Shown: positions 1 through 13,089, counted from the first letter of the stretch. The stretch is 64,000 nt of DNA from Culex pipiens pallens (GCF_016801865.2 NC_068938.1:91536221-91600220), one strand, 5' to 3'. Notes: generated from the letters alone by a model not told the origin. Made by a program: numbers and translations.

Positions 1-510
1 GAAATATTACATCTGAAAAAGGGGTACATTTTTGATGTCAGAACACATGACACATTGTGTTCATGTGGAAAATCTCTGGAAATGTGAATTTTACCACTTT
101 TCTGGTGTATTGTCACTTTTCCAGTATAAAAAGAGATCATTAGATAATTTAAGGTAATATTCAACCTTCCAAAATCACACCTTCTAAATTTACACAATTT
201 TGTAAAATGTATTTGAGAATAGAAGTTAATCCTTGAAAAACATATGAAAATTCAATCAAACAGATTTCAGTTAATTTCGTTACTCTTTTAAGTTCCATGC
301 ACTTTGTTATTATTTCCCGAAAGGTTTTATTTTATTTTTTCAAACATCAACACTCACAAAATCACTCAAGTTTCAGCAGAAATAAAAATGTTTAAAAAAA
401 CACAAACACACCCAGATCAATATCAACAAAACAGTCTTGTATTTGTGTCTTACTATTTGTCTCTCCCTTCAACAAAACCCAACCCCCAAACACGCCCAAA
501 ACCAAAGCAG
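1..510. other. Intronic flank before the first visible exon
   Basis: AT-rich sequence with no coding signal that I trust. The last ~70 bases are pyrimidine- and C-rich and end in a splice acceptor (…accaaagcag) next to a GC-rich coding stretch, so this is probably intron of the gene whose exon starts at 511. The gene must begin to the left of the window. Confidence 0.5.
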
Positions 511-672
511 CAGGCAGCGGTCATAGCCCACGCCCAGGCTGCCGCCGCCAACCACCAAAAGCAGATCGACGAACTGAACCGGGCCGCGATGATCCAACGG
601 ATACAGGCGGCCAACCAAGCGGCGGCCGTCTCAGCAGCGGCCGCCGCCCGACCCGGAGTACCGATTGGAATG
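511..672 (+). CDS. Gene 1, internal exon (Ala/Gln-rich; not recognised)
   Basis: A 162-bp exon, phase 0 at both ends, encoding 54 residues without a stop. The composition is strongly Ala/Gln-rich with a charged helical middle (KQIDELNRAAMIQRIQAANQ) and it ends in PGVPIGM. GC content jumps against the AT-rich surroundings and codons are GC-ending. It is bounded by an acceptor (caaagcag) and a donor (ATG|gtcagt). The frame joins the next exon at 931 without a break. Such Ala/Gln-rich helices are common in nuclear RNA-binding and transcription proteins, but I do not recognise the family. The 5' boundary could instead lie 3 bases downstream at an alternative CAG. The gene is partial here. Confidence 0.72.
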
Positions 673-930
673 GTCAGTTATCTAGTGTCCCCCTCTTTTC
701 CCCCCTGGGGGGTGTGTCTCTCAGTATGTTTGTGTGAATGTGTGTGTATTGTGGATTTAGATCGATTGTTGTATGTGTGTGTGTTAGTTGCATCTCTAAT
801 AACAAATTAGAAATTAACATAGACTAGAAAGTGTGCGTTTTTTTAAAACTGTTTGAATTACTAACAAAGGGTAAAGCTAGAAGGAAGCTGCAATTTGTTG
901 ATTCTAACAATGTTTTTTGTTGACTTGCAG
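673..930 (+). other. Gene 1 intron (258 bp)
   Basis: Begins gtcagt after the exon ending at 672 and ends ttgacttgcag at 930. It contains T-rich and GT-rich sequence with stops in all plus frames. Both splice sites are good matches to insect consensus. Confidence 0.7.
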
Positions 931-1069
931 GTACCGATGTCGTTGAATCCCCAGATGCAACTGATGCCTCCGATGATGCGACAAGGGTTGGCGATCGGTC
1001 CGCCCGGTGCCGCCCTAATCGGCGGAAACATGCTCCGCCCAGGTCATCCGCAGATGGGCATTGGTCCAG
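931..1069 (+). CDS. Gene 1, penultimate coding exon (Met/Pro/Gly-rich)
   Basis: A 139-bp exon (46 codons plus 1 base) following a strong acceptor (gacttgcag) and ending at CCAG|gtaggt. The translation is Met/Pro/Gly-rich (…NPQMQLMPPMMRQGLAIGPP…, then GGNMLRPGHPQMGIGPG), the low-complexity style of C-terminal tails in RNA-processing proteins. The split Gly codon (phase 1) is completed exactly by the first two bases of the exon at 20659, where the same Met/Pro/Gly style continues, so I join the two although 19.6 kb separates them. Reading through the donor reaches a stop at 1099-1101, a possible alternative short end. Family unknown. Confidence 0.72.
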
Positions 1070-2321
1070 GTAGGTACAACAACCACTTCTATCGAAGATA
1101 GAGCTCTCACACCTTGCGCCAACACCAATACTACAACAGTAGCAACAACAAAATAAAAAAAAGGAGTCTGTCATGCGCGAAAGGAGTTCGACTCAACAAA
1201 AAAACACAACATCCAATTCAACAATTCACACTACCCTCCCCCAAACACACCCACACATTCTCTCTAGATTATATTGATACTTATTAAAATATTTTACATC
1301 TATATTTTTTTTATTTTCACATTTTCCTCTTTAAAAAAGTGTAAACGTAAACAAAAACAAAAGACTTATGAAAAGATAATCATATACAAGTAGGATTTGT
1401 AATATAGACGCGCCAGACAAGCAAGTCCAATTTCAATAGGCACCTTATATATTAACACATATGTAACACAAACACTCAAACAAACGTGCATTCAATTTCA
1501 ACCATTTTAGTTTTTAGTGCGTGCGTGTGTGCGTGTAAGCATTACAGCAATTTCATTGTATATGGTAGATCTAACACAAACACACCCACAAATACATTGT
1601 GAAAACATCAATCACGCACACATAAAGCACCCCAACACACCCAACCATTCGAATAAAAGCGCTCCCCTTCTTGTATTTATCGTGTTTGTTCAACCACCTC
1701 CACAAATACATGCCCATGCCCAACTTCGTGTGTGTATGTGTGTGCGCGTGACTCCAATGAGACTTAATTTGAACTGCATTATGCCATAGTGATGTAAGAA
1801 AAAAAGGTTGTAACTTCGATTCGAACAATTTTCAGTTTTATTTGCTTGCTTGAAATAAATTTCGGTTTCTTTTTTCGTTTGTTTTAACCAGAGCGCCTTC
1901 CTTTCTCGATAAATGTTAGCGTTAGTTTCTACTATCTTTATTCTCTTTGATTTTGCCTAAAATACAGCTTTTACAACATACTCTTTATTGTTTTGTAACG
2001 TATTGTAAACCACAGAAAAAGTAACTTAGAATACAGCTTGAAGTTTGCAGTCGTATTCGCGATGGCAAATGTGAAACAACTAAAACTGTCGTTTTTTTTT
2101 CTTCTTCAGTATTGAAAACAAATCCATACTCAGTATAAATATAGGCATTCGGTGCCCTCTCCACGTGCCATACCTTCACACCTAGGAGACCCGGGAGGCG
2201 GAGTCTTGTCTCAAAAAGAACGACACACGCCTGTGTTACGTCGATTCCGTTTTTTTCATTCTCGTTGTTGCTACGAAGCCATAGCTTTCGTTCTGCTCAG
2301 GGCTGTGAATGTTTCGGCTTA

Positions 2322-3576
2322 GAGCGATTCCATGTCAAGTAGGGAATCAGTTGTACCGGACCCTCTCCGATTTTAATGAAACTTTGTAGACATGTAATCC
2401 TACGCTTAGGTAAGCCATTTGTGTGCATATGGAACCAGATTCACTCGATAATGACATTTGAGAAGGGCGTAAGTGTTTTAAATATTTTTGTATTTCGTAA
2501 TTTAAATATTTCTATATCTCGAAGCGTATCAAAAATTGGTCAAAGACAAACTTGTTGGAAATTTTACGGGCTTTCCAAGAAAAAATACACTGAAAGAAAA
2601 AAACACGTCACTTTCATGAGAATTTTTTGATTTTAAAGTTTAAAAGTCAATTTTGAAGGTGAGCCCACGGTTTTTTTCGCTCAATTTTTTTTTTTGTGAA
2701 AATAGCCTAAGATGTTACAAAAATACTCACGAAAGATGCAGGATGGAGCAACCCACCTAAAGAAATACAAAAATCATTCACTGAAACTGTTTTTTTTTTT
2801 TTGCTCTAAACGTCAAAATTAAATCCGCTTAAATCATCAAAAAACGAGTTATTTCAAAAAGTGGTCAGCGACAATCTGATGAGAAATTGGACGAGCTTTC
2901 CGGTAAAAATATTCACGAGACTGAAAAATCAAGTCTGTCACATAGAAATTGTCAAAAATCATATTTTTTCAACATTGTTATTTTCAAGCCCGCTGTAACT
3001 TCACAAGGATTGGACTTAGAACAGTGTGGTCAATATTGAGAACTCAATGTAAAATTGTCTGGAGAATTGATTCCCGTGTTCGGTTTTTGAAAACTTTGAA
3101 GTTTAGAGCACTTAAAAAAACTGTTACAGTAAATGATTTTTGTATTTTGTAGTTTTTTAGGTGAGTTTCACCATCCTGCATTTTTCGTGAGTCTTTTTGT
3201 AACATCTTAGGCTATTTTCACAAAAAAAATGAACGAAAAAAAAACCGTGGGCTCACCTTCAAATTTGACTTTCAAACTTGAAAATAAAAAAAAAAAATCT
3301 CATGAAAGTGGCGTGTAAATAAAAGCCCGTAAAATTTCCTACAAGTTTGTCTTTGACCACTTTTTGATACGATGCAACGGCTTCGAGATACAGAAATATT
3401 TAAATTACGAATTACAAAAATATTTAAAACACTTACGCCCTTCTCAAATGTCATTATCGAGTGAAACTGGCTCCATATACACAAAAATGGCTTACATAAG
3501 CGTAGGATAACATGTCTACAAAGTTTCATTGAAATCGGAGAGGGTCAGGGTAAAAGTACCTAAAATGCAATTGCTC
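2322..3576. mobile_element. Foldback (long inverted repeat) element, GAGCGATTCC family
   Basis: The two halves are reverse complements over most of their length. For example, the segment near 2354-2440 (ctctccgatttTaatgaaac…) returns inverted near 3545-3460, and accgtgggctcaccttc near 3245 is the inverse of the 2656 region. The ends are GAGCGATTCC and …ATTGCTC. A better preserved sister copy lies at 55943-56966 and a partial copy at 38174. It has no coding capacity. The flanking duplication is not clear here, so the outer ends are approximate. Confidence 0.8.
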
Positions 3577-4357
3577 AAAAGATAAGCAAAAAATGTGCTT
3601 TTTATTTTTTTGCATTGCAAAAGTGACATCCCACATCAAAATGGCGGTATGCTAATCGTGAAGAAAATAATTCCGCAGTAATCAAAGAAGTAAACTAATT
3701 TGTGCAAATGGGGCAAAATTGATTTTTTTGTTCAACGAGATTTTTGCAAAGTTCTTTGTCTTATTGGTCATGTGTAACATAACCACCTAAATGTTGAGGC
3801 ACTTTTCTAAGTTTAACGTCAAGTAGAACTGGGATTTTCTGGTTGCTTGATATATAAATCTGAAAAATCCAAATGGTTGGTGCACCATTCGATTCGAAAT
3901 TTTATCAGGAATCTTCTGTTAAACCTCTAACAGCAACATTTCAAGCTAATTGTTAAAATAATTGAAGTATTTTTTACAACATTGACATAATTCTTGGAAA
4001 TGCCAAGCCAAACGGGCGTTTCTCAATGCGGGTTTCAGATTTAAATTCTAACAATGCATAAAATTTAAAAAATCTGGATGTATTTGTTTTAAATAATTGC
4101 ATGAAGTTTTATGCAATATTTTACCCACGAATGTGTTGCCCAGCAGTATGGGAAAACTGAAAGCTCATATATCCTTTCCACTTGACATCGGTCTGTTAGC
4201 CGAGCTAATGCCAGTGTATGAAAAAAGTAAAATTTTTGGAAAATATTAATACATTGGTTCAAACACGCTATTTCTCTTCCCTTGAAACATTGTCATCTCA
4301 ACTATGAAATAGAAAATATGAAAATTTAGTAATTTTCAGATTTTTTGGATTGTTCAT

Positions 4358-5708
4358 GGGTAATTCTCCGCCAACTCACACAGCAGTTGCCCCGACCCCT
4401 CTTCGATTTGCGTGAAACTTTGTCCTAAGGGGTAACTTTTGTCCCTGATCACGAATCCGAGGTCCGTTTTTTGATATCTCGTGACGGAGGGGCGGTACGA
4501 CCCCTTCCATTTTTGCACATGCGAAAAAAGAGGTGTTTTTCAATAATTTGCAGCCTGAAACGGTGATGAGATAGAAATTTGGTGTCAAAGGGACTTTTAT
4601 GTAAAATTAGACGCCCGATTTGATGGCGTAATCAGAATTCCGAAAAAACGTATTTTTCATCGAAAAAAACACTAAAAAAGTTTTAAAAATTCTCCCATTT
4701 TCCGTTACTCGACTGTAAAAAATTTTGGAACATGTCATTTTATGGGAAATTTAATGTACTTTTCGAATCTACATTGTCCCAGAAGGGTCATTTTTTCATT
4801 TAGAACAAAATTTTTCATTTTAAAATTTCGTGTTTTTTCTAACTTTGCAGGGTTATTTTTTAGAGTGTAACAATGTTCTACAAAGTTGTAGAGCAGACAA
4901 TTACAAAAATTTTGATATACATACATAAGGGGTTTGCTTATAAACATCACAAGTTATCACGATTTTACGAAAAAAAGTTTTAAAAAAGTTGGTCGTCATC
5001 GATCATGGCCGTTCATGGTCACCCGCGACAGACACGGACGACGAAACAAAGAGAAACGCAAAAAGTAACTTTTTCAAAACTTTTTTTCGTAAAATCGCGA
5101 TAACTTGTGATGTTTATAAGCAAACCCCTTATGTCTATATATCAAAATTTTTGTAATTGTCTGCTCTACAACTTTGCAGAACATTGTTACACTCTAAAAA
5201 ATAACCCTGCAAAGTTAGAAAAAACACGAAATTTTAAAATGAAAAATTTTGTTCTAAATGAAAAAATGACCCTTCTGGGACAATGTAGATTCGAAAAGTA
5301 CATTAAATTTCCCATAAAATGACATGTTCCAAAATTTTTTACAGTCGAGTAACGGAAAATGGGAGAATTTTTAAAACTTTTTTATTGTTTTTTTCGATGA
5401 AAAATACGTTTTTTCGGAATTCTGAGTACGTCATCAAATCGGGCGTCTAATTTTACATAAAAGTCCCTTTGATGCCAAATTTCTATCTCATCACCGTTTC
5501 AGGCTGCAAATTATTGAAAAACACCTCTTTTTTCGCATGTTCAAAAATGGAAGGGGTCGTACCGCCCCTCCGTCACGAGATATCAAAAAACGGACCTCGG
5601 ATTCGTGATCAGGGACAAAAGTTACCCCTTAGGACAAAGTTTCACGCAAATCGAAGAGGGGTCGGGGCAACTTTTTCCGATTTCGTGTGAGTTGGTAGAG
5701 AATTACCC
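4358..5708. mobile_element. Foldback element, GGGTAATTCTCC family, with 4-bp TSD
   Basis: A nearly perfect palindrome of 1351 bp: arms of about 610 bp (4358-4975 and 5090-5708) around a ~115-bp GC-richer centre. The termini are GGGTAATTCTCCGCCAAC and its complement. It is flanked by TCAT at 4354-4357 and 5709-5712, a 4-bp target-site duplication. The near identity of the arms implies young age or arm gene conversion. Short open frames within the arms are shadows of non-coding repeat. Fragments of the same family lie near 15580, 37741, 40590, 57458 and 62940. Confidence 0.88.
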
Positions 5709-5712
5709 TCAT

Positions 5713-5929
5713 GTAAAAATAAGAAAAATAATTAATCCGTCGTCAATGTTCTAGTTAAAGAGTCAAATATTTTGTTTGGATTTTTTTTTAATTTTGGTAA
5801 TGTTTACGATTTTTTGAAAACATGTCAATTTTTCAATTTTTGTTTTCATTTTTCGGAAAATTAAATTTTAGCTTAATTGTGAGATCTAGACCATTGTGCT
5901 GTTGTAGCCAAAATTATCTATACTGTATT
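5713..5929. other. AT-rich intron sequence, nothing recognised
   Basis: T-rich stretch between two transposons. No coding, RNA or regulatory signal is seen. Confidence 0.5.
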
Positions 5930-7204
5930 CAGGGTGGCCACTCAAGTCGGGAAATCGGGAAAGTCAGGAAAAAGTCGGGAATTCGTCAAAATCCGCCAAA
6001 AATCGGGAAAAAGTCGGGAATTTATGATTTTATGTCAAAAAGTCGGGAAAAGTCGGGAATTCTGAGCTTTTTTAACTCTTGAATAAATTTTGTAATATTT
6101 TGTACAATTTTCAAATTGAATTCACTCATTTCTGCTTTAGAAACTTACTTTAAATTTAAGGTTATTTTCACTATTTCAATATATTGAGTATGGAAAAGCT
6201 GTTTAAGACCTTTAAAATCTTTATGAATATTGGAGTCTTTCACACAGATTTTCAAAATATTTTTTTATGAATCAAATGATCGCTTTTAAATTTTGTTCAC
6301 AAAACAAGAGGTAAAGTTGATGAAAAACTAATATAAAAATAGAGCGTAATGGCCAGCTTAGAATTATGATTCTATTCCATTTTGTCACATAATTGAATAT
6401 TTGAAACAGGATTCGAACTTGAGTTTGGCAATAGTTTTTTTTGGGTAAATATTTGTAATTGTTTAACTAAATTCATTAAGTAATTTAAAATGTGTTTTTT
6501 CCAAATGTTGCCCTTGAACTTTTTTTTGTGAGTATGGGTAAATTACCTACCATAGATAAAGCTTGATTTTCAGTTTGCGGAAAATTTAAATATCGAATAA
6601 AATCCAAAATTGAAAAGATTTTTACGTTTTGAAAACATAAAGAAAATAATGAAATTGCAAAAAATAATTTTGAGTTCTTGCATAATTATTTTAAAAAAAA
6701 TGTCTCTTCAAACAGTCGCTTAAAATAAGTGGGAAAGCATAAAATCATATCAAACTGAATTTTCATTGAAAAAAAAAATGGTAAACAAAGTCCTTTTTGC
6801 ATCGTTATTCGACCTACTTACGAAAAACCAATATCAGAAATGCTCGAGATTGTTCATCTACACGTCCTTCATGCCCCAAACTTAAAAAAATGAAATGTTG
6901 TCTCATTTTCGACAAAAACTTAAATTAGTGTCAGAGGTCACGGTGGCTCTTACGGCTTTTTGAAAACTCACCCGAGATTTGTTGTTTAGTTTCTGTATTT
7001 TCAAAAAATGCCTATATTTGGATTTTTTTTAATTCATTGAGATTTTTTTTTCGGTGGTTAATATTGACTTTTCTTATAGAAAGTTTTTTGTTTGAAATCA
7101 TTCTTTAGATAAGAAATGCCTATTATTTGAGCATTCTGGAAAAGTCTGGAAAAAAGTCGGGAAAAAGTCGGGAATTTGAAAATGGAATTTGAGTGGTCAC
7201 CCTG
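5930..7204. mobile_element. hAT-like non-autonomous element with 'aagtcggga' subterminal arrays
   Basis: The ends are inverted: CAGGGTGGCCACTCAA at 5930 and …TTGAGTGGTCACCCTG near 7204. Just inside both ends are arrays of a short motif (aagtcgggaa/aaagtcggg) in the same relative placement. CAGGG-type ends and subterminal repeats are typical of hAT MITEs. The interior is AT-rich and non-coding. I could not see a clean 8-bp target duplication, so the superfamily call is inference. Confidence 0.7.
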
Positions 7205-7221
7205 TATACTTCATAGTTAAG

Positions 7222-7672
7222 GCCGATGCAAATATTTAAAAAAGTTTTTGTCCCTCGGCCCTGGCCGAGGTCAAGGGGGGGGGGGGCAAAAAAATAAAAA
7301 AATATAAAAATTTAAATAACAAGCCATAGTCTTCACATTTAAATGAAAAAAGTGTTTTAAAATGCATTTTACACTAGTTCAGTTGTTTTACAATCATTAG
7401 TTTTCAAAAAAATCTAAGATCTGACAAAAACAAAAATTGTATCGAAAAAAAAGATTTGGCATCGAAAATTTTCAAAAAATCTTAATAAACCCAAACATGC
7501 TAAAAATGATTTTAAACGCAGAAGAATGTATTTTAATTTGATTTCAGCTGGTTGCACTTGAATTTTCATTGAAATTTTGAAGTTTATTGTAAAAATATTT
7601 TTTTTGTCCCCTGATTTTTCGGGCCAATTTTGAAGGGGGGGGTGACAAAAACTTTTAAAAATATTTGTACCA
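7222..7672. mobile_element. Dispersed repeat family D (gccgatgcaaata…)
   Basis: Starts aaggccgatgcaaatattt and ends aaatatttgtaccagcct, so the ends are short inverted repeats. It contains G-runs (11 G at about 7277 and another near 7640) and the phrase cccctgatttttcgggcc. Inverted copies lie at 10811-11195, and an interrupted copy flanks the LTR element at 45585-45695 and 52136-52245. Non-coding. Confidence 0.7.
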
Positions 7673-10600
7673 GCCTAACAATGTCAAGCTCCGAAGTACA
7701 AATACAAATACATTTTAAAAAACCCGGGAAATTTGGTTAACTTCAACGTATACTTTAAAATAACGAATTTCGCATTGCGGGGATTTGAACTTCATTTATG
7801 TACTTTTTTTATGCAAATCGAAATAAATCTGCAACCCCATTGACGGCATCTCTCTCTTCACCTTGCTCGTTTACTCCCTAGGAATTATTTGAGTAAATCT
7901 TCCACCCTTTTTCGCACATCTGTAACGGGCAAACGCGCGTCCAGAAGCGGCTGACAAAAGAAAAAAAAACATTTTCAACCACAATTAAACAAAAATGCCA
8001 AAAAATACGAACTTACGCCCACACCCTCTATTTGATCCATGAAATCTACTACTACATCAAATCTACTACCACCACCAGAACAGTGAAAACAGACATACTT
8101 CGAAAACACCCCAACTCCATTTGTTGCAGCCATGTGAGTTTATGTCGACTTTCTACCAGTACTTGTTTTTTTTTCCTGTTGACTTGGTTTTTCTTTCTTT
8201 CTTTGTTGTGTTTACTCATCAACTGTAACTTTTCTAACACAATTTTCAACTTCCGGTTTTTGGTCGTTTTTAAAACTTTGCGTGTTTTGCGTGTGTTTCC
8301 TTTACTACACTTTACCATTCTAGTACCTCTTTTCTCTTACGCAAACAAATTTGTTTGTTTGTTCTTCTAGTTGTTGCTTTCCTGTTTTTTTTTTTTGGGT
8401 TAATCTTGGAGTGTTTGCGAGTTATCTAAACCAGAGTCTGATGATTCGTGAGTGTGGGTGTGTTCGTTCTTTTTGTACGGCCTAGTACACGAATTAATCC
8501 GGCAGAAGGGAGTGTACCCTCTGAGCAAATGGCTGTAAGTTTGACTTTATTTTCTACGGCAGAAATTTATCTCTACATCACTGTGGCATAATCAATGTTA
8601 TCAAAACAAAACACACAAATAAATCAAGGTACAAAATTTCACTCATACCGTTGTACATAAGTTTTAAGTAAACGAAGCGTAACGTTGCATGTGTTGAGAA
8701 ATTTCGTTTTATTTTTGAGTTTTCACAACTTGATATCGCACACCACCACTTTTCACCACCAACCTTTTGTGTAAATATAACCAGAAAATGAAAAACATAA
8801 TAATAAAAAAAAATGTCGACGTGTTCGCATTAGCTGCGCTGCTCTTATTATAAATCCGAGGTATGATTATTTTTCATTGTAGCTACTTTAAACAATAAAA
8901 AAAAAACAATTAGATATCCGTGTACCCACTCGTTACAGGTTGTTGTGAACGAGAAGCAAAAAAAAAACATAAAAATCAAACTCACGTAAATTTAACCAAC
9001 ACTTTGACGCAACCGTGTTGGTGCTACGCCATACTATTATAGGATCGCTCGTAGAGATTTTTTTTGTAACGCTTCCGGCTAAGTTTAAGTTTAGAAAAAA
9101 AAGTGTTTTCGTCTTTCGTTTTGCGCAGAATAAATGTTCAAATGCTTTAATTTGCTAACGTTATTAATAGACAAGGAAAAGTCAGTGTGTCAGTGTTTTA
9201 TTGTTCTCTAAAATCTAGCTCATTTTAAAACTATGCATGTTCGGATAGTTTAGGCGTTTTGTAAACATCTTTTTGTTCATTGATTGGACTTCTCAAATCA
9301 TTCTAACATGTGCTATTTACAATGTTTCTGAATAGCAATGTTTTTAGTTTGAACATTATTTTCATTTTAAATTATTGTGCAACACCAATAAGTTTATTAT
9401 TTTTTTTGAATATCCTTCTGTTTCTTGTAATTTTCGTATGATGAAACGACCTACTTTTCATCTCCAAAAATAACATTACTGATGAGTAGTTTTATGCATG
9501 AGTGATGACAAGTTTAAATTTTCGGCACTTTATCGAAATGTATTTTTTTCGATATTGTTTTAGAGTTTAATCACCGAGAACAGTTGTACATCATTGAAGA
9601 AACAGCATTGAAAAAAATGTGTGTAAAAATTCAAACCAAAATACCAAAAATATTTTTTTTTTTTTAGAAACCAAAATACGTTGAAAAGAGCTAGGGTGTG
9701 CAGCATCCGCCTAGATAGCGTCACTTCCAAATTCATGATGGCCTACAGTAGCAGAACGTTGGACCATCCAATCACTTCACAAAACATTCCGTATGAACGA
9801 CATCAGACCAATGTTTGACCATCCTTCATCAAAGGGTTGCAAATTTACGCGCGAAAAAATGTACACAAAACGAAATCGGAGACAACATGTGTAAAAGGAT
9901 TTTTTTAAATTTTCGCTTAAAAAATATTTTTTGAATGAATTTTATGTTCTGTTTTTGTTAATGTCATTTTTTGCATTATTTCTAGTTAGAAAGTTAGACT
10001 AATACTGAAGGGAATTTTATATTTTATCGAGGTAAACATTTACTTTCTTTCGAAATTGTTGAGTCATTCTCAGCCGCGACGGTGGCGCCGCCAAGCGTAT
10101 CTTTTACATTCTAATTTATTTGATGCATGATTGTGTGCAACGCATTTTTTAGTGCAAGTTTGAGCCTAGATGTACATCTGTTCTCTGTGGTTTAACAGTT
10201 ATCTCGACTACTTGTCCAGAATTGCAAAAGAGCAATTCTCTGAAACTTTTGTTCATTTGCTGAAACTTTTTTTTTGTCCAGTGAATTCTCGAAAATGAAA
10301 TAAAAAACAAATTTGGTCTGGAAATCCAGAATTGGCTCTTAAATTGGATGAACAGTTGAATACTTAGTAATATATTTAGTTTTATATATTTTATAAAAGA
10401 CTGGTCATTATATCTACGTATTTTTTTGATTCTAAAATATATAAAAAATATTATATTTAATAATTTTTCTACAAGAGCCGGCATTTCGGATAAATCTGGA
10501 CAAATGTAACATCTTTCAGCTAATTTTTTGCATAATGTTTTTTTATTGATTTCGGATAAAACAAAAATAAAACAAAACAATTATTGTACTGATTTCCAAA

Positions 10601-10810
10601 TAATTTGCTCTAAAATCTCCTGTACATGTTGAGACTGCACAGTTTATTAAAAAAAACGTGGTAAAAAATCATGTGTAAAGTCCAGTTTTTTGTCAGATGT
10701 CGGTAGTGACTTAAAGATAGTTTGTAAAATATGTTTCATATAAAACATGAAATTCTAAATGTATCTAAAATTTTACATTTATTTTCTATTTATTTTTTGG
10801 CATTTCTTGG
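7673..10810. other. Intron sequence without a supported gene
   Basis: AT-rich, CA- and T-rich intron sequence. A few strings resemble splice junctions (for instance ttgttgcag followed by ccatgtgagt near 8127-8136), but the implied exon would be about 4 bases, so I do not call it. 9690-10130 has a slightly more complex composition without an open frame. No RNA gene is seen. Confidence 0.45.
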
Positions 10811-11195
10811 CTGGTACAAATTTTATTTAAAGTTGTTGTCTCCCTTCCTTCAATATTTGCCCGAAAAATCAGAGAGCAAAAAAAATTTTTTTTGAAAAGC
10901 TTCAAAATTTCAATGAAAATTTAAGTACAATCAGCTGAAATCAATTTAAAATGCGTTTCCCTGCGTTTAGAATCACTTTTAGCATGTTTGAGTTGATTTG
11001 AAAATCTGCTAAATTTTTCAAAATTTTCGATGTTTAAGTTTGTTTTTCGCTAATTTTTTTGTTTTCGTCAAATCATTCATTTTTTGAAAATTAATGATTG
11101 CAAAACAACTGAACTAGTGTAAAATGCATTTTAAAACACTTGTTACAAGCAAATGCTGAAACTATGGCTTGAAAAATATTTGCATCGGCCTAAGA
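10811..11195 (-). mobile_element. Family D copy, inverted relative to 7222-7672
   Basis: Begins gctggtacaaattt and ends ttgcatcggcctaag, the reverse complement of the termini at 7222-7672. Internal phrases such as gcccgaaaaatcag and aaaatgcattttaaaacac match the other copy inverted. Diverged and non-coding. Confidence 0.7.
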
Positions 11196-11789
11196 CATTT
11201 TAAAACGAATTTTAAAGCTTTTTCCAGGCATGTCATATAAAAAATTATAAAAAGAAGTATATATAAGTTAAGATACTTGTAGCTCATTTAAAATCCAAGG
11301 CACAACAAAAAACAAACCAGAATCCATTATTTATATCTTTTATGCTATCTAAAAACTGCTGTTTTTGTCAGGATTGGAGTGTAGGTTATCACCAATTAAT
11401 ATTAAACCAACATGAAAAATATAGTGAAATATATATACTAAATGATTGGGATTCCCGGGAATCCGTCTTTTTTTTTAAATATTCAAATTTAAATATTTTT
11501 TTCATGTTCATCGGAAAACGTTGTACAAGCCAAAAATAAATAAAATCTCGAAGAATTGTTTATCTCTATTTTCTAACCATTTTTTTTATTATTTTTTTAA
11601 AGAACTCGTGACATACAATTATTAGAATTTCGGGTTACATGAAATTATTTTGATTAGACAAAGAAAGAATTATTGGTTCGATGTTTGTTAGCGAGCCTAC
11701 AATTGTCCAGAGTTACATAAACCATGTTAAATAAATCGTGATTTTTAGGCAATCATCCCGGGTAGTTTGAAATGGATCATGGTTTGATT
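11196..11789. other. AT-rich intron, nothing recognised
   Basis: No coding, RNA or repeat signal that I can support. One plus-strand open frame here is AT-rich with random-looking composition and is not called. Confidence 0.45.
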
Positions 11790-11791
11790 TA

Positions 11792-11933
11792 CACGCAGAA
11801 AAAAGTTTTGTAGAATCAGCCTGTACGTGGTTTGAATCAACAAAATTTTTGTTGAATATAATCAACGCCGAATTTGCGTTGAAACAAACCTTGAACGTTT
11901 TGTTGATTCAAATATGCCTTATTTTTCTGCGTG
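11792..11933. mobile_element. MITE, CACGCAGAAAAA family (142 bp), TA duplication
   Basis: Perfect terminal inverted repeats CACGCAGAAAAA / …TTTTTCTGCGTG, flanked by TA on both sides (11790-11791 and 11934-11935). Inside are the family phrases cagcctgtac, ttgaatcaacaaaat and gttgattcaaatatgcc. This is the shortest member seen. Members at 12853-13089 and 41611-42633 share the ends and internal phrases. Confidence 0.88.
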
Positions 11934-12128
11934 TAATGACGTTTCAATATTTTTTTAATTTGTAGAACAAAATTGAATGAAAAAAAAAATTCTCTCTGTT
12001 ATTCTTATAATGTTATTTTTTTGAGAAAAAAAAATCTTTTTTCTATCAAGGTGAACTAAAAACTATAACTTTAAACAAGTCTTACTGCTTTCAGCTCTTG
12101 GATCCTATCTGAATGCATTGAACTTTCC

Positions 12129-12670
12129 TTAACCCTACAACCTAACCCCGCCTTTAAACGGGCTTCGATCTAAATAATCGCCAAAAATCCATTTTTAACC
12201 AATTTCTGATCTTTAAAAAGCATTGGAAAGAAGAAGTTTTTTTTGAAAATTTATGGGTTTAACTTGTTTAATGTGACTTAGTCAATGTTTAAAAAAAATC
12301 ATTTTTTCAAGGGTCAACTTTGGCTGTGTTTTTACTAATATTTCCTATATTTTCAGTAAAAATAAGTATGCAGTAATTTTTGTATTACCCCAAACTATGT
12401 CTCTACGCATTTTTTTTACAATTTAAATGATAATGGTGCCATTCTGTAGTAGAAAATGTGAAAACAAGCAAAAAATAGAATAGGCCAAATACTACCAAAA
12501 ACAAACATAAACTGAACAAGATAAATGCAAATTAAAATACTAAAAATAATACAAGAAAAACACGAAACAAGAGAAGTAAAGTTTTTCGTAGAACAAAAAA
12601 AGGTTAAAATGGCCTCTTAAACACGGAAAAAATAAAAATTATCGAAAAAAAATGGGCAGTAGAGGGTTAA
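12129..12670. mobile_element. MITE with TTAACCCT termini (TTAA target)
   Basis: Starts TTAACCCTACAACC and ends GGGCAGTAGAGGGTTAA; the TTAA at each end is the likely target duplication. The termini match the kind of TTAACCCTCTAC MITEs that are common in mosquitoes (from general knowledge). The interior is A-rich and non-coding. Confidence 0.75.
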
Positions 12671-12852
12671 GTGCCTTATAATGTCTGGAGCGTGTTTTGA
12701 AATATTATTGATTATTGTTGGCACCCGCTGGATAAGTTGTATTTGATATTTTACAAGTTATTTTATGCAAGATAATATTACAATAGATTTTTTTTTTTAC
12801 TTTTGTGTTGTGTTTTTGTGCAGCTTCCATAAACCTCTCGCACGCGCATCAA

Positions 12853-13089
12853 CACGCAGAAAAATATTTTGTACTATCAGCCTGTACAAAGTTTGGTTCA
12901 ACAAAACATTTTGTTGAATATAATCAGTAAAATATTGATTGTATATACCTTGTATCTTCTCATTTCCACAAAAGTCTTTTGTTGTTACGAAAAACTGCCT
13001 TTGACGGTTAGCGTTGATTGAACAAAAATATAGTTTTTCAAGCCAACCAAATATTTAGTTGATTTAAATATGCCTTATTTTTCTGCGTG
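12853..13089. mobile_element. MITE, CACGCAGAAAAA family (237 bp), AA duplication
   Basis: The ends are CACGCAGAAAAAT and ATTTTTCTGCGTG, with AA on both flanks (12851-12852 and 13090-13091). It shares cagcctgtac and ttgttgaatataatca with the copy at 11792-11933. The 2-bp flank is AA here rather than TA. Confidence 0.85.

Noticed and set aside
4376..5690. Mirror-image open frames (about 70 codons) near 4376-4950 and 5107-5690
   Set aside because: They are the same sequence read from the two arms of a palindromic element and have no conserved product.
8120..8140. Possible 4-base microexon between ttgttgcag and gtgagt
   Set aside because: Adjacent splice-like strings are expected by chance in 20 kb of intron, and nothing supports usage.
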